In this document: piece after piece, positions 22,069 through 30,388 of the stretch | Layout: each line of letters starts with the position of its first letter | Position numbering within the stretch: the first letter of the stretch is position 1 | From: JAVVEZ01 sp032250895 | GTDB taxonomy: Bacteria; Pseudomonadota; Gammaproteobacteria; Pseudomonadales; Pseudohongiellaceae | Reading direction: 5' to 3' | Assembly: GCA_032250895.1 (NCBI GenBank) | Contig: JAVVEZ010000029.1 | Coordinates: forward strand, 1-37,781 | DNA: 37,781 nucleotides | Translations under genes and position numbers: made by a program | Notes under the pieces: generated by a model | What the model saw: only the letters and a program-made list of their open reading frames with translations | Told to the model about the DNA's origin: nothing | The model's database searches: none

Positions 22069-23496
22069 ATGCATACAGAACTGACGGTAGATATCCTGGC
22101 GCGCCTGCAGTTCGCCTTCACCATTTCGTTCCACATCATCTTTCCGGCCTTCACCATCGGGCTGGCAAGCTGGCTTGCGGTGCTGAATGCGCAGTGGCTG
22201 CGGACGCGCGACGCAACCTATCTCACGCTTTTCGAGCACTGGAAAAAGATCTTTGCCGTGGCGTTCGGCATGGGTGTCGTGTCGGGCATCGTCATGTCCT
22301 ATCAGTTCGGCACCAACTGGGCGGTGTTTTCCGACAAGGCCGGCCCGGTGATCGGCCCTCTGATGGCCTATGAGGTGTTGTCGGCCTTTTTCCTCGAGGC
22401 CGGTTTCCTTGGCATCATGCTGTTCGGACGCGAGCGGGTCGGCGCCGGGCTACACATGGTTGCCACCGCGATGGTGGCGGTTGGCACGCTTGCCTCGGCT
22501 TTCTGGATACTGTCAGTGAACAGCTGGATGCAGACACCGGCGGGCTACGCGATCAACGCCGTAGGCCAATTCGTGCCCGAGGACTGGTGGGCGATCGTCT
22601 TCAACCCCTCCTTCCCCTACCGCCTTGTGCATATGGTCATGGCGGCCTACCTCACCACCGCTTTTGTGGTGGGCGGTGTCAGCGCGCTGCATCTCTTGCG
22701 CGACCGCACAAGTGCCACTGCGCGACAAGCTTTTTCGATGGCGATGTGGATGGCCGTGATCGTCACACCGATCCAGATCCTGGCGGGGGACTTTCACGGC
22801 CTCAACACGCTCGAACATCAACCGGTCAAAGTCATGGCGATGGAGGGGCATTTCCAAAGCCACCCCGACGGCGCGCCGCTTTATCTGTTCGGCATTCCCG
22901 ATCAGGACAAGCAAAGGCTGGATTATGCCATCGGCATTCCGAAACTCTCGTCACTCATCCTCAAGCATGATCTGAACGCACCGCTGGCCGGGCTCGATAC
23001 CGTGCCGCGTGAGGATCAGCCGCCAGTGGGGATCGTATTCTGGTTCTTTCGGATCATGATCGCGATCGGCTTCGCCATGCTGGGGGTGGGCCTCTGGGCA
23101 CTTGTCCGCCGCATCCAGGGGCGTCTTTACGACAGCCCGATGCTGCACCGCGCAGCGCTGGCGATGGGGCCTGCCGGCTTTGTCGCGGTGCTGGCGGGCT
23201 GGGTGGTCACCGAAGTGGGTCGTCAGCCGTACACCGTTCATGGCCTCTTGCACACCGCCGACAGTCTGGCACCGATCGCGGCCCCGGCGGTGGCGGTATC
23301 GCTGCTTGCCTTCATCCTGGTCTATTTCTTCGTCTTCGGGGCGGGCACCTTCTATCTGCTACGGATGATGAACCGGGCACCCGGAGTGGTCAGGGCGACC
23401 GACAGCGGCGACGAGGGGCCGACCCGTGCGGCAGGCATCACACCCGCCGCACAACTTCGCCCTGACAGCTTTATCCCGGCGCATAAGGAGAAGTGA
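22069..23496 (+). CDS. cydA: Cytochrome bd ubiquinol oxidase subunit I, CIO type
   Basis: This 475-residue membrane quinol oxidase subunit carries the haem ligands. H22 (FHIIFP) matches the haem b595 ligand region, ARLQFAF is family-typical, and NPSFPYRLVHMV carries the haem b558 histidine. GWVVTEVGRQPY is the conserved C-terminal motif. The Q-loop is short (EHQPVKVMAMEGHFQSHPDG and on), as in cyanide-insensitive CioA rather than E. coli CydA. Cytochrome bd reduces oxygen with quinol without pumping protons and resists sulfide, cyanide and NO. The start ATG at 22069 has GGAGGGAGAG before it. Confidence 0.95.
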   Translation: MHTELTVDILARLQFAFTISFHIIFPAFTIGLASWLAVLNAQWLRTRDATYLTLFEHWKKIFAVAFGMGVVSGIVMSYQFGTNWAVFSDKAGPVIGPLMAYEVLSAFFLEAGFLGIMLFGRERVGAGLHMVATAMVAVGTLASAFWILSVNSWMQTPAGYAINAVGQFVPEDWWAIVFNPSFPYRLVHMVMAAYLTTAFVVGGVSALHLLRDRTSATARQAFSMAMWMAVIVTPIQILAGDFHGLNTLEHQPVKVMAMEGHFQSHPDGAPLYLFGIPDQDKQRLDYAIGIPKLSSLILKHDLNAPLAGLDTVPREDQPPVGIVFWFFRIMIAIGFAMLGVGLWALVRRIQGRLYDSPMLHRAALAMGPAGFVAVLAGWVVTEVGRQPYTVHGLLHTADSLAPIAAPAVAVSLLAFILVYFFVFGAGTFYLLRMMNRAPGVVRATDSGDEGPTRAAGITPAAQLRPDSFIPAHKEK

Positions 23497-23498
23497 TG

Positions 23499-24503
23499 AT
23501 GGAATTCGATCTCGCATTCATCTGGGCCGGGCTGATCGCCTTTGCCGTGCTCACCTATGTGGTTCTCGATGGCTTCGATCTGGGCGTCGGGATCCTTTTC
23601 CCACTCACAGGGGAAGAGTTGGAACGCGACACCGCGATGAACTCGGTAGCCCCGGTCTGGGATGGCAATGAGACCTGGCTGGTGCTGGGCGGCGGTGGGT
23701 TGTTAGCGGTGTTTCCGCTCGCTTATGCGGTGGTGATGCCGGCGCTTTACATGCCGGTCATTCTGATGCTGCTGGCGCTGATATTCCGTGGCGTGGCGTT
23801 CGAATACCGCTGGAAGACGCGGCGCTGGAAGCGAGTGTGGGATCACGCCTTTTTCGGCGGCTCGCTGGTCGCGGCGCTGTGTCAGGGCATCGCGCTCGGC
23901 GCGCTGGTGCAGGGGATCGAGGTGGTCGACCGCGCATATGCAGGAGGCTGGTGGGACTGGCTGACACCGTTTTCGTTGCTCACCGGCCTGGCAGTGACGA
24001 CGGGATATGCACTTCTGGGTGCCACCTGGCTGGTGCTCAAGACCGAAGGGCCGCTGCAACAGGTAATGCGACAGCGCGCCTGGTGGCTTGGCTTTGCCAC
24101 GCTGGGCTTCATGGGGCTGGTGAGCCTTGTCACCCCGTTTCTGGAACCGATCTATTTCAGCCGCTGGTTCAACCTGCCGGGCAGTGTCTTCAGCGTGATC
24201 ATGCCGGTGCTGATACTGGGTGCGGCCTGGGCACTTTTCACCGGGCTGAACGACAACCGCGAGTTGCGCTCTTTCCTGGCCGCGCTGGCGTTTTTCGTGC
24301 TTGGCTTCATCGGCATCATTATCAGCTTCTACCCGATGCTGGTGCCGCCTTCGCTGACCATTTGGCAGGCCGCCGCACCTGATGCAAGCCTTGCCTTCGC
24401 GCTGGTCGGCACGCTGATTCTGATGCCCATCATCCTCGGCTATACCGGTTATGCCTACTGGGTGTTTCGCGGCAAGGTGCACGCGGGAGAGGGGTATCAC
24501 TGA
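23499..24503 (+). CDS. cydB: Cytochrome bd ubiquinol oxidase subunit II
   Basis: This 334-residue membrane protein has about nine helices. It begins MEFDLAFIWAGLIAFAVLTYVVLDGFDLGVGILFP and contains WDGNETWLVLGGG, both diagnostic. The Shine-Dalgarno AAGGAG (23485-23490) is spaced 8 bases from the ATG at 23499; starts at 23496 or the GTG at 23493 would overlap cydA. It is translationally linked to cydA and overlaps the DUF2474 gene by one base. Confidence 0.94.
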   Translation: MEFDLAFIWAGLIAFAVLTYVVLDGFDLGVGILFPLTGEELERDTAMNSVAPVWDGNETWLVLGGGGLLAVFPLAYAVVMPALYMPVILMLLALIFRGVAFEYRWKTRRWKRVWDHAFFGGSLVAALCQGIALGALVQGIEVVDRAYAGGWWDWLTPFSLLTGLAVTTGYALLGATWLVLKTEGPLQQVMRQRAWWLGFATLGFMGLVSLVTPFLEPIYFSRWFNLPGSVFSVIMPVLILGAAWALFTGLNDNRELRSFLAALAFFVLGFIGIIISFYPMLVPPSLTIWQAAAPDASLAFALVGTLILMPIILGYTGYAYWVFRGKVHAGEGYH

Positions 24504-24607
24504 TGGCTATCACGACCCTCAAGCGCATAGGCTGGTTCGTCCTTCTGTGGCTGCTTGGTACCGGAGCATTGGCTGCCATCGCCGCCCTGATCCGACTGTT
24601 TATCTGA
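24503..24607 (+). CDS. DUF2474 small membrane peptide of the cyd/cio operon
   Basis: This 34-residue single-helix peptide reads MAITTLKRIGWFVLLWLLGT and ends in LIRLFI. It matches DUF2474, small proteins encoded behind CioAB in many proteobacteria and probably analogous to CydX. It was found by reading the TGATG overlap with the cydB stop. It is presumably needed for assembly or stability of the oxidase. Confidence 0.88.
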   Translation: MAITTLKRIGWFVLLWLLGTGALAAIAALIRLFI

Positions 24608-24628
24608 TCCACATGAATGAAAATCATC

Positions 24629-24766
24629 ATGAAAAAGACTCTCGTCGTCGCAGCAATCGTGGTTGTCAGTACTCCACCCGGTCGGGATCAGTGGAGCGGG
24701 GGTGCTTTTTTCTCTGCTCATGGGTTTGCCCGGTATGCTTGCCCAGCTCCCAACCCACCGCCTTGA
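24629..24766 (+). pseudogene. Truncated secreted-protein ORF at the island edge
   Basis: An ATG with upstream GAATGAAAATC begins MKKTLVVAAIVVV, the start of a Sec signal peptide. The frame then runs into the antisense 3' end of the AhpD-like gene (from about 24666) as STPPGRDQWSGG... and stops at 24766. The native gene that followed cydB/DUF2474 was cut off here. The junction lies within about 24660-24672. Confidence 0.65.
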
Positions 24767-25259
24767 GGTTTGCCTGAGCCCACTCTACCGACTCCTGGTC
24801 CGTTACCGTGGCAATGGAGTTGTTCCAGCGGTTATACCAGCCGGCCAGACTGATGACGGCGAGCATCTCGACGATTTCGCGGTCGGAGTAATGGACACGC
24901 AACGCTGCAAAGTGCCCGGGTTCGACCATGTTGGGCACTGTGGCGCCGTCGCGCGCCAGCGTCAAGGCTGCCTTCTCGGCGGTGGAAAATGCCGGTGACT
25001 GCTCGAAGGTCCAGATATCACGAATGCGCTCCGGATCGACACCCATCATCTGCAAGGTGTAGCCCCCGTGGGCCTGGCAGTGCTGGCAGCCACTGGCGAT
25101 GCTGGCCATAGTGAACAGTTCGCTGCGCAGCTGTTTGGATATCTTGCCAGGTGCCAGCATCACCAGCTCAACCAGGCTTTGGAAGCGCTGTGCCAGCTCC
25201 GGCCAATTGAAGAATTCCAGGTTCTGCCGATTCTGGTACTGGGTATCTGACTCTGACAT
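24666..25259 (-). CDS. AhpD-like carboxymuconolactone-decarboxylase-family protein
   Basis: This 197-residue protein has the AhpD-type redox site: E47, then C58xxC61 and H64 (SGCQHCQAHG), with RDIWTFEQSPAFSTAEKAALTLAR after it. It may reduce a disulfide or peroxide, or be related to CMD-type hydrolases; the partner is unknown. The ATG at 25259 follows GAGGAAGC, so it is better than the ATG at 25280. The C-terminus ends exactly at the edge of the sulfur island. Confidence 0.85.
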   Translation of the reverse strand: MSESDTQYQNRQNLEFFNWPELAQRFQSLVELVMLAPGKISKQLRSELFTMASIASGCQHCQAHGGYTLQMMGVDPERIRDIWTFEQSPAFSTAEKAALTLARDGATVPNMVEPGHFAALRVHYSDREIVEMLAVISLAGWYNRWNNSIATVTDQESVEWAQANLKAVGWELGKHTGQTHEQRKKHPRSTDPDRVEY

Positions 25260-25388
25260 GCTTGCTTCCTCGTATTGCATTAGTGTTACGGCTTTGCTGC
25301 TGGTGTCTTTGCTGCCGGCTTTCTCCCAGCTCGCTTTATGTTAAGCTTGGCGACTGCCGCCAACAACAAAAATAATGCAGAGGGAACC

Positions 25389-26762
25389 ATGAGTGATCAG
25401 CATCGTGCAAGTTCAGATCTGCAGCCCGGCACAGGGAAAGAAGCTGTAAGTGGACAGCAGGAAGGTGCTTATCCCGCTGCAGGCAAGGCCTGGTGGATCG
25501 TGTTCGTGTTGCTGTCCTGCTATACCTTGTCGTTCATCGACCGGCAGATTGTTGCCCTCATGGTTGGCCCTATTCGGGCCGATCTTGATATCAGCGATTT
25601 CCAATTCAGTTTGCTCACCGGCTTTGCTTTTGCCCTTCTCTACTCTTTTTTGGGTGTGCCCATCGGCATCATGGCCGACAGCAGCAATCGCAAGCGCATC
25701 ATTGCCTGGGGCATCGCCATCTGGAGCATCATGACAGCCCTGTGTGGCACGGCTCGCAGCTATACGATGTTGTTCATTTTCCGCATCGGGGTAGGGGTTG
25801 GTGAGGCAGCGTTGTCGCCTTGTGCCTATTCCATCGTGGCCGACAGTTTCACAAAGGAGCAAAGGGCCAAACCGATGGGAGCGTATTCCATGGGCACCTA
25901 TGTGGGCGCTGGTCTGGCGATGATTTTCGGCGGCATGGTGGCGCAGTACATTGTTGGCCTCGGCCCCATCACCTGGCCCATCCTGGGCGAGATGCGGCCC
26001 TGGCAGATCGTGTTCTTCGTGGTGTCTCTGCCTGCCATCCCGGTACTGTTGTTGCTGGCCACCTTCCGTGAGCCAAGGCGCCAGGATCTGGGTGCAGGTG
26101 AAACCATGCACAGGGTCGACTTCAAGGCCACTCTTCACTATATGGCGCAGCGCTGGCAACTGTATTGCCTGATCATTTTCGGCATTGGCATTCTGGCGCT
26201 GATCAGCTTTGCCGTGTTTGCCTGGTACATCGAATTCTTCATTCGCCTGCATCACTGGAGCCGGCAGCAAGCGGGTCTGGCCTTTGGCCTGGTCGTGCTG
26301 TTCTGCGGTTCTGGCGGTATGTTTGCGGCCGGCATGATATCCGACCACCTGCTGGCACGGGGTTACAAGGATGCTCCGATACGCACCGCGCGCTACAGCG
26401 CCATGATTCTGCTGCTGCCCTTGAGTGTGGCGCCGCTGCTATCCAATCCCTGGCTTGCCCTTGCCTTGCTGATGCCTGGGGTTTTTGCCCTGGGCTTTCA
26501 TGTGGGACTGGGGCCGTCTGCGCTGCAGCACATCACCCCCAACAAGATGCGTGGGCAGGTGATAGCCCTTTATCTGCTGGCCCTGAACCTGATGGCCCAG
26601 ATGGTGGGCCCCTCTGCGGTCGCGTGGTTCACCACCTACGTATTCAGGGATGATCTGGCGCTGGGCAAATCCCTGTCGATCGTGTCCGGGTTTGCCGCCG
26701 TGCTGGCCCTCTGGGTGCTGAGCCTGGCTGCGAAGAAAATGGCCGTCTACGAGAACGAGTAG
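25389..26762 (+). CDS. MFS transporter, Spinster-like
   Basis: This 457-residue 12-helix inner-membrane carrier has MFS signatures in the first half (SFIDRQIVALMVGPIRADL, GIMADSSNRKRIIAWG, FRIGVGVGEAALSPCAYSIVAD) as in Spinster-type permeases. The ATG at 25389 is preceded by GAGGGA; the longer frame from 25338 has no such site. The N-terminal about 35 residues are hydrophilic. The substrate is unknown. It sits 24 bases before a secreted MBL-fold enzyme and divergently from the AhpD-like gene. Confidence 0.92.
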   Translation: MSDQHRASSDLQPGTGKEAVSGQQEGAYPAAGKAWWIVFVLLSCYTLSFIDRQIVALMVGPIRADLDISDFQFSLLTGFAFALLYSFLGVPIGIMADSSNRKRIIAWGIAIWSIMTALCGTARSYTMLFIFRIGVGVGEAALSPCAYSIVADSFTKEQRAKPMGAYSMGTYVGAGLAMIFGGMVAQYIVGLGPITWPILGEMRPWQIVFFVVSLPAIPVLLLLATFREPRRQDLGAGETMHRVDFKATLHYMAQRWQLYCLIIFGIGILALISFAVFAWYIEFFIRLHHWSRQQAGLAFGLVVLFCGSGGMFAAGMISDHLLARGYKDAPIRTARYSAMILLLPLSVAPLLSNPWLALALLMPGVFALGFHVGLGPSALQHITPNKMRGQVIALYLLALNLMAQMVGPSAVAWFTTYVFRDDLALGKSLSIVSGFAAVLALWVLSLAAKKMAVYENE

Positions 26763-26786
26763 TTCAACCACAAGCAGGAAACCGTC

Positions 26787-27686
26787 ATGTCTTTCATGAG
26801 TATCCCGACAAAAGCGTTCATTCTGTGCCTGGCTGTGCTTGGCACGCTGCCGGCTCAAGCTGCTGACGCAGCCCTCACCCTGAAGGTCATCACCGCCAAC
26901 GAATCCAGCCTGCACGCTGCCTTTACCCTGGTGATGGGGAAACAGGACATGGTGCTGATTGATGCGCCGTTTACCAGGGCGGATGCTCATCGCCTGGTGG
27001 CGGACATGCTGGAAACCGGTAAGCGTCTTACTGCCCTGTATGTCACCCACGACCACCCCGACCACTTCTGGAGCATGCAGGTGATCATGGATGCCTATCC
27101 AGAGGCGCAGGTGTTGTCCCATCCCGAGGTGGTAGCCGACATCTGGCGCTCCATCCCGTTCAAGATCGCCCGCTGGAGTCCCATGCTGGGCAGCAATGGT
27201 CCCGCCCATCCGACGGCACCGACCCCGCTCGCACAAGACTGGTTCGAACTGGAAGGCCACCGCCTGGAAGTGCTCGGTCCCATGCAGGGTGATCATCACC
27301 ATGCCACTGCCATCTGGATTCCTGAGTTGCAAGCCCTCGTGGCCGGTGATCTGGTGTTTCATGGCATTCATGTCTGGTTGGGCGAAGTGCAGGAGGCGCA
27401 GCGGCTGGAGTGGTTGGCCAATCTCGATGCCTTGATGGCCATGGAACCGGCCATCGTGGTGGCCGGCCACAAGCGTCCCGGCCTTGATGACACTGCCGCC
27501 AGTCTGAGGTTCACCCGTGACTACATCGCAGATTTCAACCGCGAAGCAAAAACCGCCATAAATTCCGACGCCTTGATTGCTAGAATGCGGCAATTGTATC
27601 CGAACGTGATTGACGTGTTGGACAACTTCATCCTGTCCAACTCGGCCCAGGTAGGTGTGGGAGAGGTACCGCCTTGGGAGGAGTAG
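26787..27686 (+). CDS. Secreted metallo-beta-lactamase-fold hydrolase
   Basis: This 299-residue exported protein has a signal peptide (1-25, LPAQAAD) and a zinc-site pattern THDHPDHFW (HxHxDH), GDHHHATAIW, VAGDLVFHG and VAGHKRPG. Pattern and length fit a general MBL-fold hydrolase, not a classic class B lactamase. It is close behind the MFS gene (24 bases), so hydrolysis and uptake of one substrate may be coupled. The substrate cannot be told. Confidence 0.85.
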   Translation: MSFMSIPTKAFILCLAVLGTLPAQAADAALTLKVITANESSLHAAFTLVMGKQDMVLIDAPFTRADAHRLVADMLETGKRLTALYVTHDHPDHFWSMQVIMDAYPEAQVLSHPEVVADIWRSIPFKIARWSPMLGSNGPAHPTAPTPLAQDWFELEGHRLEVLGPMQGDHHHATAIWIPELQALVAGDLVFHGIHVWLGEVQEAQRLEWLANLDALMAMEPAIVVAGHKRPGLDDTAASLRFTRDYIADFNREAKTAINSDALIARMRQLYPNVIDVLDNFILSNSAQVGVGEVPPWEE

Positions 27687-27799
27687 CGGCTTTTGTCACT
27701 ACGCGGTAGCCCTGCACCCGCTACAGCCCCAGCCAACTCCTTCCGTGGCTACTGTGGGACCGGGGTACAGAATTCTCAACATTCTCGGAGAAACTGCAG

Positions 27800-28303
27800 A
27801 TGCCTGGGGAAGCCAAAGTGGATACAGCTGCCAGGCAGGGACTAGCCGATTTTATGCTGATCGTCGGCTTGCTTGTGCTTGCCATTGCGCTGTTTTATTA
27901 CAGCCAGACCCATGTCCCGTTGGGATGTATCGCTGCTGGAGAAGCGGGCAGCGGCAGTCATAGCTGTAAGCTGGCCGCCGGCAATTCGCTGGTCATTCGG
28001 GCAGGGGTATCCTGGCTGCAATTTTTGTTCTGGCCCCTGGTACTTCTTGGTCTGGCTTATGGAGTCCTCGGCATCCTCCGAAGAAAAACCCTGCTGCTTT
28101 ACGCGGCGGCCATCGCCTCACTGCCAATTTCCCTGTACCTGGCGGCCAGCCCCCTGTTCAGTCTGGTCGCTCTGGTTTTTCCTCTTGCTTTCATTGTCAG
28201 TGCATATCTGCTCAAAGCCAACAGAAACAAGGCCGCAGTGCTGCTCCTGGTTCCCTATTGCGCTGTCATCGCCTGGTTGGGGTTTGCGCTGTTACTTGAA
28301 TGA
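27800..28303 (+). CDS. Hypothetical inner-membrane protein
   Basis: This 167-residue protein has four to five predicted helices, at about 18-36, 74-92, 98-118, 120-140 and 148-165. A loop with two cysteines lies between the first two (PLGCIAAGEAGSGSHSCKLAAG). No known family is recognised. GGAGAAAC stands before the ATG. Confidence 0.7.
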   Translation: MPGEAKVDTAARQGLADFMLIVGLLVLAIALFYYSQTHVPLGCIAAGEAGSGSHSCKLAAGNSLVIRAGVSWLQFLFWPLVLLGLAYGVLGILRRKTLLLYAAAIASLPISLYLAASPLFSLVALVFPLAFIVSAYLLKANRNKAAVLLLVPYCAVIAWLGFALLLE

Positions 28304-28349
28304 TGGGGGAGGGGCTCTGGGATGCTGAACGCCAGCAGCGGGCAGGCGT

Positions 28350-29279
28350 TCACTGGAAGCTGTCCAGGTCATCGGCCAGCACCACCTTGCCGTCGTAGTT
28401 TCGCGTCACTTCGGCAACGATGTCAGCGGCCGTCGCGCCAATGAAGAGCACATGGTACAGTACCAGCAGGCCGGGCCGGGCGCTGTTGGCTATTTGCGCC
28501 ACCTGGGTGGCCGTGGTATGGGAACTGCCGTGGTACTGCTGCCAGAATGTCGACAGTTCCGACAGCCTGTCGCCACTGATGACCTCATGAATCAGCAGGT
28601 CGGCGCCTTTGGCCTGGGCCGCCAGCGCCGGGCTGTAGGTCGTGTCGCCGGAAATCACGATGGTCTTGTCGGCCGTGGTGACCTTGTAGCCGAAAGCCGG
28701 TTTTATCTCTCCATGAGCGACGGTGAAGGCTTCCACCCGGATATCCGGGTTGCTGAAGACCAGGCCGGGTTCAATTTCGGTGATGTCTGCCAGATAACCT
28801 TCGGTATCGGTGATCAGTTGTGGCGGGGTTCCCGCACTGCGGATTCCAGCCTCGATGGCCGCCATGGCATTCATGTTGTCGACATAGGCGGCCATGCCCC
28901 GCGGACCCCAGATTTTCAGCCGCTGCTGCCGCCCCCACCAGCGTGAACTGGCCAGTTCCGCGACATCGTGGATGTGATCACTGTGGATATGGGTAATGAA
29001 CAGGTGATTGATGTTCTGGGGATTGAGTTCGGGAAGCCGGTATTTTTCCGAGGCCTGCACGGCCCGCTGCACCATGCCGCCACCGGCATCGAAGACATAG
29101 GCCTGTCCCTTGGTCAGGATGGCGACACCGGGGCCGGAACGCCGGGCATCGGGAACCGGGGTGCCGGTGCCGAGGATGATGACCCGGGTGCTGTCCTGCG
29201 CCTGAACCGGGTAAGTGCACAGCAGCAAACTGGCAAAAAGCAGGGATGAAATTCTGGCCGTCACGGGTCTTTTTTTCAT
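28350..29279 (-). CDS. Secreted MBL-fold hydrolase, RNase Z/arylsulfatase-like
   Basis: This 309-residue exported protein has a signal peptide (1-28, YPVQAQ). Motifs: ILGTGTPVPDARRSGPG, FITHIHSDHIHD (HxHxDH), VISGDTTYSP and a late H in LYHVLFIG. The fold is that of RNase Z, but exported proteins of this type act as phosphodiesterase or AtsA-like enzymes on small substrates. The stop overlaps a weak stem-loop (GAACGCC/GGCGTTC, 28327-28351) between converging genes. Confidence 0.85.
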   Translation of the reverse strand: MKKRPVTARISSLLFASLLLCTYPVQAQDSTRVIILGTGTPVPDARRSGPGVAILTKGQAYVFDAGGGMVQRAVQASEKYRLPELNPQNINHLFITHIHSDHIHDVAELASSRWWGRQQRLKIWGPRGMAAYVDNMNAMAAIEAGIRSAGTPPQLITDTEGYLADITEIEPGLVFSNPDIRVEAFTVAHGEIKPAFGYKVTTADKTIVISGDTTYSPALAAQAKGADLLIHEVISGDRLSELSTFWQQYHGSSHTTATQVAQIANSARPGLLVLYHVLFIGATAADIVAEVTRNYDGKVVLADDLDSFQ

Positions 29280-29407
29280 TATCTATCCACTATCAAATCC
29301 AGCATACATCGGGAGCACAGGGCCGCAGAATAAAGAACATCTGCTACAATGGCAAGGCCAATGCCTTTGCCGGGTGCGCTGCCTGAGCTTCCCGGAAAAA
29401 CATCCAT

Positions 29408-29433
29408 GTCACCCCTGCGCAGGCAGGGGTCCA
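29408..29433. repeat. REP-type palindrome
   Basis: GTCACCCCTGCGCAGGCAGG and the following GGTCCA (29408-29433) form one unit of the same family as 1881-1902 and 32383-32460. It lies in the leader of the glycerate kinase operon. The rest of 29280-29494 holds no gene. Confidence 0.75.
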
Positions 29434-29494
29434 GCAATCAACAGAATGGCTTCATGCATCAACCAGAACGACAAATTTCCAAAGGTGCTTCATC

Positions 29495-30385
29495 GTGTCA
29501 ATGAATTCATCCGTGGCCGCCGCCGTGCAGTCCTTCATCGAACAGGAAAAACTTCCGGCTGACTACGCCGACACGGTGCAGACCTGGTTTCTGCCCATGG
29601 CTGAACAATTGTTACAGAAAGTGGCGGTGAGCAGGGAACCCTTGATCGTCGGCGTCAGCGGTTGCCAGGGCAGCGGCAAGTCGACCCTGGCGGGTTTGCT
29701 GGTGATTCTGCTGCGTGAACTGATGGGTCTGAAAAGCATCAATCTGTCACTGGATGATTTCTATCTGACCCATGCGCAACGGCAGCAACTGGCCGCAAGG
29801 GTACACCCCTTGCTGGCCACCCGGGGAGTGCCAGGCACCCACGATATCGATCTGGCGGTGACTACCATCGAGGCCCTGAAGCAGCCGGCGCCCGTTGCCA
29901 TTCCCCGCTTCAACAAGGCCCTGGATGACCGTGAGGCGGAATCCCGGTGGCCACGCCTGCACGGGCCCATGGATGTGATCATCCTGGAAGGCTGGTGCCT
30001 GAGCATTCCGGAGCAGGATGAGGCCGCCCTGCAGGAAGCCCTCAATGAACTGGAAAGCGGGGAAGACCCACAGGGCCATTGGCGCGCCTATGTCAATCAG
30101 GCGCTGAAAAATGACTATCACCGGCTCTACGATCTGATCGATTACCTGATCATGCTCAAGGCGCCCGCATTTGAGCTGGTTTATCAGTGGCGGCAGCAGC
30201 AGGAAGACAAACTGGCCGACAGGCACACGGATCTGAACCATACCCGGGTCATGAGCCGGAGCCAGCTGAAGCGTTTCATTCAGCATTACGAGCGCCTGAC
30301 CCGGCATGGCCTGCTGACCTTGCCCGCAAGGGCCGATGTGGTATTTGAACTGAGCGAACAACAGACGATTCTGGGCAGGAACTGA
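29495..30385 (+). CDS. D-glycerate 3-kinase-like P-loop kinase
   Basis: This 296-residue cytoplasmic kinase has the P-loop GVSGCQGSGKST (about 53-64) and SLDDFYLTHAQRQQLA, and RGVPGTHDIDLA. RFNKALDDR is typical of the GLYK/YGR205w group, and IILEGWCLSIP forms a Walker B-like strand. This group includes plant D-glycerate 3-kinase. The start could be the GTG at 29495 (AAAGGTG 8 bases upstream) or the ATG at 29501. It stops 3 bases before the FAD dehydrogenase gene, with which it forms an operon. Confidence 0.88.
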   Translation: MSMNSSVAAAVQSFIEQEKLPADYADTVQTWFLPMAEQLLQKVAVSREPLIVGVSGCQGSGKSTLAGLLVILLRELMGLKSINLSLDDFYLTHAQRQQLAARVHPLLATRGVPGTHDIDLAVTTIEALKQPAPVAIPRFNKALDDREAESRWPRLHGPMDVIILEGWCLSIPEQDEAALQEALNELESGEDPQGHWRAYVNQALKNDYHRLYDLIDYLIMLKAPAFELVYQWRQQQEDKLADRHTDLNHTRVMSRSQLKRFIQHYERLTRHGLLTLPARADVVFELSEQQTILGRN

Positions 30386-30388
30386 AAT

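Noticed and set aside
26439..27593. 384-residue minus-strand ORF opposite the MFS and MBL genes
   Set aside because: It spans two real genes and has no recognisable motif.
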